This document shows, piece after piece, positions 56,249 to 64,000 of a stretch of 64,000 nucleotides of DNA. The position numbers were made by a program, and so were the translations under genes. The stretch spans positions 49,702,942 to 49,766,941 of the forward strand of contig NC_065542.1 in the NCBI RefSeq assembly GCF_932294415.1. Direction: 5' to 3'. Each line of letters begins with the position of its first letter. Position 1 is the first letter of the stretch. The stretch is from Quercus robur (lineage: Eukaryota > Streptophyta > Magnoliopsida > Fagales > Fagaceae). The notes under the pieces are model-generated. The model saw only the letters and a program-made list of their open reading frames with translations, ran no database searches and had not been told where the DNA came from.

Positions 56249-58804
56249 ATGGGTAGATTCGAGAGCCTAGTAGATTCTCCCGCAAAAATAGAAGTTTTTA
56301 AGCAGAGATACCATATACCCTAGGGGGTTAGCCTACGATATTGTTCCTCAGAACAAATTGTTACACATAGAGAGGTGGGGGAAGTGGTCATTCCTATAAT
56401 AGCCTTTATAGAAGGGGGGATGACCTTTCCTATGGGTAGGATAACTCGAGACTACCTTATTAATCGTAGGCTGTGTCCCCATTAGTGTGCACCCAATATG
56501 TTTAGGATCCTAGGTTGTGTCAATGCTCTTAACGAGTATCTCGAACTGGGGCTCACATGGCACGACGTGGTCTATATGTACGAGTGCCACTCACATGCTG
56601 ACGGAGGGTTTTACCTCAAGTCGAGGTTGGCCATTGTCAGGCTTATCTCGAGCCTCCCCAAATCCAACAAAGGGATGAAAGATGACTACCTCATCGCTTT
56701 AGGGGTGTGGCATGATGGTCTCCACTGCCCAACCCAAGAGAGAGAGACAGGTGGGATACCTTAGAGTTAGGTTCCTTAGCAAAAGACTTAGATTTTTTAA
56801 CCCCACTTATGTCCTTCGTTTTTCTTTCTATTGAAAGTAGACTTCAATTATCTAATTGAGTTTGGTTTCTCGGTTATTTCTGCAGATAGGATGCAAGTCG
56901 CTCCTTGGCTCAGTCTTACTAATGTTGTGGCTCTCAACTATCTGCTTCGGTCAGAGATTTTTGTGAGCGAGGACTGATAGTTGCGAGCTGTCCATTTGAT
57001 CCTCAGTTTCGACCCCATTTCGAAGATCTTTCAAGAGGTTGGCCATGCCATCAGAGTTGGTGACCCTCGGATAAACCGTATAGACGTGTCGAAGTCTAAT
57101 TTCCTGGCTCAGGATGACCTTCCCCCAATTATATTACCAGTTCAACAAATCCCTCCTCCGCTCGTAATACCTTTACAAAAAGTCCCTTTCGAAGCAACTG
57201 CTGCAGCAGAAGAGGAAATTGCCTCCTTGCGCTTATCATTGGAAGAAGAATAGACCAGTTCCACTTCGAAGGGGAGAAAGGAGCATCGGAAAGGCCCGTG
57301 TAGCCCTCAGATTCCGAAACCGAGTCCGACAGACACTTCGCGGCTCTCCAGCCCGAGATAGTGGTAGCTAAGGTTGATACAAGCTCAGAGGAAAGAAGAG
57401 AGATGGACTCGAAGAGAAGACCGAGCTTGAAAGGTTTAATGGCCAACAGGAATAAGGGGGGAACTTTGAAAGACCCCCCCCCCCCAAGACCCAAACTCCA
57501 GCCAATCTCCCTCTTCCTCCTCCTCTTGCTGATCTCGGACTGCCGGCTGCGCAAGATACGAAGAAGAAGAGGATAGTGCACGAATTGGAGGAAGGTGAGG
57601 TGGTCTGCCCGAAGGGCACCAAACAGCAGAAGACTAAAGACCCTAGGGATAATAGGGCCACCTCCCATGATAGCAGGGAGGACGTTAAAGTGTGCCGACC
57701 ACAGTGCACATGGGCTCCGCGGATAGAGTTGGACGGAGCCCAAATCCCCTGGGATGCCACCATTTGGGAATCTCAGAGAGGTCAGGCGGCCCATCTGGCC
57801 CAAGCTTTAGAGCAGCCTCTTCTACTCCCACGGGACATGGAGGCTCTCAGTCGTACTCGGCAACTGGAGCTCTTTATGTCATTGAAGAGGGACCTTGCCA
57901 TGGTAAGTCAATTTTCGCTTTTCTGAATAGAGTGATAGGAAGCACCTTCATTTTTCAGTGCCGTTGCCATCATTTTGTATACATGATTCCTTTGTTATTG
58001 TCATGTAGGTCACACAGCAGGTTTACGTGGCCGAGGAATGGGTCCAGAATGTGAATAATAGATTTGATGCTGAGTCCCAGTCCTGGCATGAGGTTGAGAA
58101 GGCTCTCGGGGCTGTGAAAGAATATGCAGCTGGTCGAGAAGTTGAAAGTGTCAGAGCATAAGCATAACAGTGTGCTAGCGGGGTTAAAAAATGCTGAGGC
58201 CCAGGCCGAAGACCAATGCAAACTACTCTACACAACAGAGGTGAACTTGGCCACTGAGAAAGCCACTATTTTAAGTCTAGAGGCAGAGCTGCAGAAGGCT
58301 AAAGAGGTAGTCGAGGTGGCCAGGGAAGCTGCTAAGGCCACGGAGGAAGCTGCCTATTAGCGTGGGATGGAAGACGTTGAAAAAAGGCTGGTTGAGGAGG
58401 TAGCTAAAGTATGCAGGGGTTACTGCACCGATACCTGGGTAAAGGCATTCAACCGTGCGGGGGTCCCTGCAGACTTTGAGCTAAGGAAAGCTGAGAGTGT
58501 ATTCCTCTCAGAAGTCATCAGAGAAGCTCCAGCTGACTTGCCTCCACCCATTACCCTATCCCTCTCTCCTCCTGAGCAAGTCTCTGATACTCAGGTCCTT
58601 GTTGGGGGTGCTGAGATTCCCACAGGGGTAGTAGGAAAGGGTAAGGAGGTCCTATCCTTAGCCAAAGACATCCCTGCCGAGGATTCCCTGACCATCAAGG
58701 ACATGGTTTCCTAGGCCAAAATAGTTGAGTTAAAGTCTGACGTTGGGGATGCCAAGCGCAAGGCCACTAATTCTGGGAAGGGCACTCAATCCGCAAAGAA
58801 ATAG
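56249..58804 (+). pseudogene. Gypsy antisense ORF (Transposase_28-like 'putative gypsy type transposon' protein), spliced, broken
   Basis: ATG at 56249 opens MGRFESLVDSP. The N-terminal part reads VVIPIIAFIEGGMTFPMGR, then CAPNMFRILGCVNALNEY, which resembles the Transposase_28 domain found in plant gypsy-associated proteins. Likely introns are 56751-56885 (GTGGGA...CTGCAG) and 57903-58008 (GTAAGT...ATGTAG). The third exon encodes a coiled coil rich in alanine and glutamate (LEAELQKAKEVVEVAREAAK) and then a proline-rich tail, stopping with TAG at 58802. Lesions include TAG at 56321 and 56483, a TGA-TAG pair near 56975, TAG near 57252, a C-run at 57475-57485, and frame changes near 58121 and 58360. 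Function of such proteins is unknown. It lies antisense to the element's own genes. Confidence 0.65.
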
Positions 58805-59261
58805 TTGTAAGATTTTTTTTTTTTTTTTTTGGTGTGTGGCTACCCACTTTTGATTAATGAATTGACTTTTTTTTTTCATACTTCATGTATCTTTACTTTA
58901 TACGTTCCCTAACTTATTAGTATTATAAGAAGCATTGCACTGTTGCTGTTTGTCTTTATTAGAAGCTAATAATAACTTAATGCTAGCAAGTTAAGTAATT
59001 TGATAATGTACCAGCAACAGACAGGTTTATCACATATTTGTATCAAGAACTGTCCCTTCGTTATTGAAGGTTGATATTAATGAAGATGAATATATTCTTT
59101 AGTGAAAGCAGAGTAGAAAGGGGAGCATCTTTGTCCCGTTTACTACTTAGACAAGTAGGTTAGGGCTTGTACTTATGCAAAATTATTGATTCGTGGGATT
59201 GGGTACGGCCCTTGTAAAGACGTCGATGAGTGTAAAAATGCCATTGGATATCAATCTCTCC

Positions 59262-59612
59262 CAATGAGTATAAAAATGATGACATAGTATTAATTTGCCC
59301 CTAGCATCTGGTCCAAGGACATCAGGTATGACTAAGGTTCTGTTTGAACACTTATAAAAGTGATGACATAGTGTTAATTTCCCCCTAACATCTGGTTCGA
59401 GGACATCAGGCATGACTAAGGTTCTGTTTGAACACTTATAAAAGTGATGACATAGTGTTAATTTCCCCCTAGCATCTGGTCCGAGGACATCAGGCATGAC
59501 TAAGGTTCTGTTTGAACACTTATAATAGTGATGATATAGTGTTAATTTCCCCTTAGCATCTGGTTCGAGGACATCAAGCATGACTAAGGTTCTGTTTGAA
59601 CACTTATAAAGG
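59262..59612 (-). repeat. 84-bp tandem repeat in gypsy 3' region, four copies
   Basis: The phrase 'aaggttctgtttgaacactt' recurs at 59334, 59418, 59502 and 59586, exactly 84 apart. Since 84 is a multiple of three, the minus strand has an open frame of 28-residue repeats (CSNRTLVMPDVLGPDARGKL). Such minisatellites are common in untranslated parts of Tat-like elements; coding is not implied. Confidence 0.9.
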
Positions 59613-59664
59613 AAGAACAACGCATTTATGCAATGAATGGACGTACTAGGAAAGAAAATTTTCA

Positions 59665-60680
59665 TTAATAATAGTACATTTTCAGGTTGTTTACATTCCA
59701 AGGGCGTGGTATTACATGCTTATCTAAGTTTTCTAAATAATATGCTCCTATACCAGCCATTGAGGTGATGCGGTACGGTCCTTCCCAATTGGGCCCTAGC
59801 TTTCCCCATGTTGGGTTCTTTGTAGTACATAGGACCTTCCTTAATACCAAATCGCCTGGTGCCAATGGCCTTAGCTTCACGTTGGCATTGTAACCTTGTT
59901 TGAGCTTGTGTTGGTAGTATGCCAATTTAACCATTGCGTTCTCCCTTCTTTCTTCAATAAAGTCTAAACTCTTTTCTAGTAATTCATTGTTATTGCCCAA
60001 ATTGGAAGAGCTAGTCTTAGTGTAGGGAAGTTGTTCTCCAGAGGAATAACTGCCTCTGCGCCGTATGTCATCTAGAAGGGGGTTTCCCTGGTGGATTTGC
60101 GAGGCGTGGTTCGGTATGTCCAGAGGACATGTGGCAGTTCTTCCACCCATTTTTCCTTTGCGTCGTCCAACCTCTTCTTGAGTCCATTCACTATGGTCTT
60201 GTTAACGGCCTCGGCTTGACCATTTCCTTGGGGATAGGCTGGGGTAGAGTATTTGTTCTTGATTCCCAAGCCACAGCAGTATCTCCTAAAAGATTTGCTA
60301 TCGAATTGGAGGTCGTTGTCTGAGATGAGGGTATGAGGGATTCCGAATCGGGTGACAATGTTTTTCCAAACAAACTTCTTGGCGTCCACATCCCTGATGT
60401 TTGCTAAGGGCTTAACTTCAACCCATTTGGTGAAGTAGTCCGTGCCGACTAGCAGGTATCTCTTGTTACCTGCCGCTTTGGGGAAAAGGCCTACGATGTC
60501 TAAGCCCCATTATGCAAACGGCCAAGGGCTAGACAGAGGATTAAGGACTCCTCCTGGTTGATGCATGTTTTGCGCGAACTTTTGACATTGATCGCATTTC
60601 TTTACGTATTCCTGTGCTTCCTTCTACATTTTTGGCCACCAGTGGCCTTGAGTGATGGCCTTGTGTGCCAAAGATCTGCC
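59665..60680 (-). pseudogene. Gypsy integrase, broken
   Basis: Read leftward from about 60680: zinc-binding region (GHWWPKM, then CDQCQKFAQ), core with TDYFTKWVEV (first aspartate), ISDNDLQFDSKSF (second), GNGQAEAVNKTI (glutamate), and a C-terminal segment GDLVLRKV, WEGPYRI, YYLENLD ending at 59665-59667. TAG near 60627 and TAA near 60511 interrupt the N-terminal half, and a frame change falls near 60070. The catalytic triad is still readable. Confidence 0.8.
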
Positions 60681-61024
60681 TCTGGTGTGGCTCCCACAGA
60701 TCCCTTCGTGTAACTCTTTCAGCAGTAATTCTGTTACTTAAGGGTGTATACACAGCAAGTAGGGCCCGGAAAACGAGCGTTTGTATAACTTTTGGTCCTC
60801 GGACAATCAAAACCGAGGAGCCTTCCTACGCACCTTTACTGCTTCTGATTTTTCCTCAAGCAAGATGTCGTCCTTCAAGAATGATATTATGGGGTCCATC
60901 CAACTAGGCCCAACCTTAATTTGGTGAACATGGATCATTTCTCTCTCCATCCCTGCTGGTTGGTACAAATCTTCCACAAGGATGACACGAGGAAGACCTT
61001 GTGCCGAGGAAGTGGCAAGCATGG

Positions 61025-62160
61025 CTAGAGAATCAGCATGATGTTTCCACTTCTAGGGACGTGCAACAAGTTGAAAGATTCGAATCTTGATCGTAGGTGC
61101 CCCACTTGACTTAAGTACCTCTGCATTCTTTCGTCCCTCACCTCAAATTCTCCTTTTACTTGGCCAACGACTAATCTCGAGTCCGAGAACATCTCTATCT
61201 CCTTCCCACCCATTTTCTGAACCATGGTCATTCCCATTAGCAGGGCCTCATATTCAGTCTCGTTATTCGTGGCCGAGAATCCCAATCTTAGCAATTTCTC
61301 AATAGTGATCTTCTTGGGGGATATTAATACTATTCCCACCTTGGACCCCTTTTGGTTTGCTGTGCCATCGACGTACACTTTCCAGGATAGCGGGCCCTGT
61401 TGGGAGATCACGCCAACCGATTTTCCATCCATGTGTTGCACTTCTGTCACTTCTTCCGATAGGGGTTCGGCAAACTCGGCCATCAGGTCCACAAGGATCT
61501 GGCCCTTGACAGAGGTATGGGGCATGTACTTGATATCAAAAGCCCCTAGGATCATCCCCCATTTAGCAATCCTCCCTGTGTAATCAGCACTTCGAAGTAC
61601 AGCTTTGAGTGGGAGCTGAGTCAGGACGACAACTGTATGTGTTTGGAAGTAATGGGGAAGCTTTTGTGTGCCAAGCACCACTGCCAAGACGACCTTTTCT
61701 AGTGGTAGATACTGAACCTCGGCCTCATGTAGTGATTTGCTTATATAGTAAACTGGCCGTTGTACGCCGTTGTCGACTTACAGCAATACCAAACTTCAGC
61801 ATGGGGGGCCACGACGATGTATACGAACATGACCTCATCCACCTTAGGACTAGACATGATAGGTGGCCGCGATAGAGATTCTTTAAGTTGTTGGAAAGCC
61901 AACGCACACTATTTAGTCCATTCAAATCCTTTCCACATTTTCATCAAAATGAAGAAAGGTTTGCACCAATCCGTCGATCGAGAAATAAATCGATTCAAGG
62001 CGGCAGCCATTCCGATAAGCTTCTGGACCTCTTTGGGATTCCGGGGTGGTTGTAAACTGTTAATGGCTTTGATTTGATCAGGGTTGACCTCGATACCCCG
62101 GTGAGTCACCATGTATCCCAGGAACTTGCCTGATTCGACGCCAAATGAACACTTGGAAGT
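61025..62160 (-). pseudogene. Gypsy RNase H region, including second RNase H
   Basis: The open frame 61687-61025 holds the connection sequence (ADYTGRIAKWGMILGAFDI) and then a second RNase H: WKVYVDGTAN (aspartate), NNETEYEALLMGM (glutamate), MFSDSRLVVGQVKGEF (aspartate). The first RNase H, attached to reverse transcriptase, occupies about 61700-62100 in broken frames. A doubled RNase H is a hallmark of Tat-lineage gypsy elements. Confidence 0.8.
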
Positions 62161-62162
62161 GT

Positions 62163-62831
62163 TTAGGCGCAACCTATTTTTCGCAGGATTTCAAAGATGC
62201 TTCCAAGGTCTGCAACGTGCACGGACACCACCTTACTCTTCACCACCATGTCGTCTATGTAGACCTCAATGCTTTTGCCCAATTGGGATTCAAACATTCT
62301 TGTCATCATCCTTTGATAGGTTGACCCTGCGTTCTTTAAGCTGAATGGCTTCACCTTATAGTGATAGTTTCTAGTGGGAGTGACAAATGTTGTTTTCTGT
62401 TGATCGTCCAAGGCGAGTGGTATCTGATGATACCCTTGAAAGGCATCTAAGAAACTCATCCGAGGATGGCTGACCATTGCGTCTACCAATTGGTCTATTC
62501 GAGGCATAGGGAAGGGATCTTTTGGGCAGGCGTTATTCAGATCCGTGAAATCCACACACACTCGCCACTTCCTGCTCTTCTTCTTCACTACTATGGTGTT
62601 GGCCAACCATTCGAGGTAAAAGACCTCCTTGACAGCCTCTGCCTTTTTAAGTTTCGTCAACTCTTCCCTGATAGCGTCTGCACGTTCTTTGGATGGGCGC
62701 CGAGGCGATTGCTTCTTGGGAATGATGGATAGGTTAACATTTAGGTGATGGCAGATAAAATCTGGATCCATCGTTGGAGCCTCATAAGCATCCCATGCGA
62801 ACATATCAATATTTCTTTTGAGGAATACCAA
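62163..62831 (-). pseudogene. Gypsy reverse transcriptase
   Basis: 222 open codons: FLKRNIDMFAW, then KSRKWRVCVDFTDLNNACPK, FLDAFQGYHQIPL, PFSLKNAGSTYQRMM and the active site EVYIDDMVVKSK. All catalytic aspartates are present. A frame change near 62170 leads on to the thumb and RNase H parts ([20 protein letters not shown]). Confidence 0.85.
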
Positions 62832-63049
62832 CAGTTCTCCCTTTTCATGAGGGGGTAGTTGAGCCCCGACCTAAAAGAACTTCTCCGGATCACTACCTAT
62901 GATAAATTTTTCCAAATCCTCACATTTGGGTTCTTCGGCTGGTTCATGGGATGGCGGCTCTGGAGTGTTTGGTTGCTATGAGTCCCTTTCGGTAGTGGTC
63001 GATGAGCTAGTTTCGTGCTGTCGTAAAATGGCGGCCATAAGGCATTGTC

Positions 63050-63596
63050 GAGCCACAGGTTGGTTCCCCACAATTTCTTCGACGTGACCCCCCGAGGGGT
63101 ATTTTACTTTCTAGTGTAGGGTGGATGAAACGGCTTCTAGATCATGGAACCAGGGCCTGGCCACAATAGCCGTGTAGGAGGAATGGGCATCCACCATGAT
63201 GAAGTTCACCTCTACCACTTCTAAACCAGTTTGTATGGGTAGTCTGATTTGACCCTTTGGAATGACAGTCTTCCCCTCAAAACTAATCAGAGGGGAATTG
63301 TAGGTTGTCAGGTCCTTGGGTTTTAATCTTAGCCCCTTGTACAGGTCAGGGTACATGACCTCGACAGCGCTACCCTGGTCTACCAACACTTTTTTTACAT
63401 CGTACCCTTCTATCTTGAGTGTGACCACCAGAGCATCATCATGGGGTTGAATGGTTTTGATCTTGTCCTCATCTGAGAAGCCTAGAACTGGTCGAATTTC
63501 CACTCTGGCTCTGTAAAGTGCCCTTGGTCCTGATGGTACTAGCAATAAAGGTTCTGGTTTCATCTCAGGGGGTTCCCAACCATCTTGTTTGGCCAT
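63050..63596 (-). pseudogene. Gypsy aspartic protease region
   Basis: The open frame from 63596 contains VKKVLVDQGSAVEVMYPDLY, the retropepsin active site (DxGS form), and FIMVDAHSSYTAIVARPW, typical of the protease of gag-pol in Tat-type elements. It ends in TAG near 63111; the frame reads on with family-like sequence to about 63050. Confidence 0.8.
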
Positions 63597-63599
63597 TTG

Positions 63600-64000
63600 A
63601 AGAATGGTTCGTTTTTAACCTTCTCCAGAACTTGGTGCACCGGTTCTCGGAACACTTCATTGATCGCCTGAGTGTTGGTAGATCCTAACTAACTAGTAAA
63701 ATCTCTCCATGGCCGGCTGTTACTATATCGATCCGACCTGAAATCTCTCCTCTCTTGAGAGATAACCTTATCCTTTCCTTTACCCATTTGCTAGTCTTCC
63801 TCAACCCTCTTATACTTGTCAATACGGTTTATGAGCTGGCGCAGATTGGTGACAGGTTTTCCCGTTAGGGACTTCCTTAAGCCATGCTCGGTTGGGAGGC
63901 CACTCTTGTAGGTGCTGATGGTGACGTCTTCAAAATTACCGTCCATCTCATTGTACATCTTCCAATATCTGTCCGAGTATGTCTTCAGGGTCTCTCCCTC
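63600..64000 (-). pseudogene. Gypsy gag C-terminal part, cut by window edge
   Basis: The minus strand from the edge reads GETLKTYSDRYWKMYNEMDG, then YKSGLPTEHGLRKSL and LRQLINRIDKYKRVEED, the retrotransposon gag pattern. Stops appear near 63790. The rest of gag and the 5' LTR lie to the right of the window. Confidence 0.75.

Larger units (their letters stand above)
54891..64000 (-). mobile_element. Ty3/gypsy retrotransposon (Tat-like lineage), 5' part beyond the window
   Basis: On the minus strand the 3' end is on the left. Reading leftward from the window edge come gag, protease, reverse transcriptase with RNase H, a second RNase H, and integrase, then an 84-bp tandem repeat, an ORF on the opposite strand, a polypurine tract, and the 3' LTR. 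Integrase after RNase H is the gypsy order. The extra RNase H, a long 3' untranslated part with tandem repeats and an antisense ORF are features reported for Tat-lineage elements. It lies antisense to callose synthase in intron 14. Many frames are broken, often by TAG or TAA where the family has glutamine or tryptophan. Confidence 0.85.

Noticed and set aside
57129-57803. 224-codon minus-strand ORF opposite the gypsy antisense ORF
   Set aside because: It overlaps the better-supported plus-strand ORF with family-like sequence and has no domain of its own.
59183-59701. 172-codon ORF over the 84-bp repeats
   Set aside because: The period is a multiple of three, so openness is expected; treated as a minisatellite.
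1-64000. CRISPR arrays, operons, ribosome-binding sites, tRNA and rRNA genes
   Set aside because: This is plant nuclear DNA. The direct repeats present are microsatellites, minisatellites or element copies, and no tRNA or rRNA sequence was recognised by eye.

Overview
The window is nuclear DNA of a flowering plant, most likely a woody eudicot. It carries a TIR-type NBS-LRR gene (absent from grasses), a multi-exon callose synthase gene, plant LINEs, Ty1/copia and Ty3/gypsy elements, many MITE-like inverted-repeat elements and AT-rich spacers. The species cannot be fixed from sequence alone. A block of exactly 500 N (27315-27814) is an assembly gap.

Layout. 1-1340: four tandem copies of a ~350-bp unit with long C-tracts. 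1350-7600: AT-rich spacer with simple repeats, a possible 5' exon at 3.7-3.9 kb and a 400-bp tandem duplication at 5.5-6.2 kb. 7.67-8.34 kb: the DUF1771/Smr end of a plant Smr-domain gene with a one-base frameshift; LINE sequence begins just past its stop codon. 8.35-17.3 kb: a decayed LINE amplified as ~3.65-kb tandem units. Each full unit also holds an antisense F-box/PP2 (phloem protein 2) exon. 17.3-19.0 kb: spacer. 18.97-27.31 kb, minus strand: a TIR-NBS-LRR gene in five visible exons. Its NBS and LRR parts are intact, its TIR exon carries a one-base frameshift and runs into the gap, and its first intron is 4.4 kb long. 28.50 kb to the end of the window, plus strand: the 5' quarter of a callose synthase gene, fourteen exons joining in phase to 53874. 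Its introns are swollen by a MITE pair, a complete but dead LINE with a perfect 16-bp target duplication (33191-38887), a TAA-flanked 1.1-kb TIR element, a gag-less copia element (41296-44543), and a Ty3/gypsy element of Tat-like type (54891 to beyond the window).

How the parts relate. The only genes likely to be working host genes are callose synthase and possibly the resistance gene. They are divergent, and less than about 1.2 kb separates their visible ends, including the gap. Both long-terminal-repeat elements lie antisense to callose synthase and the LINE lies sense. The gypsy element carries a spliced antisense ORF with its own TATA box and G-box, so a promoter sits in a callose synthase intron facing the same way as that gene.

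I found no clearly new biological system. The best leads are the gypsy antisense gene with its own promoter, the LINE/PP2 tandem array, a frame-preserving 84-nt intron in the resistance gene, and a tiny retro-insertion in the resistance gene tail.
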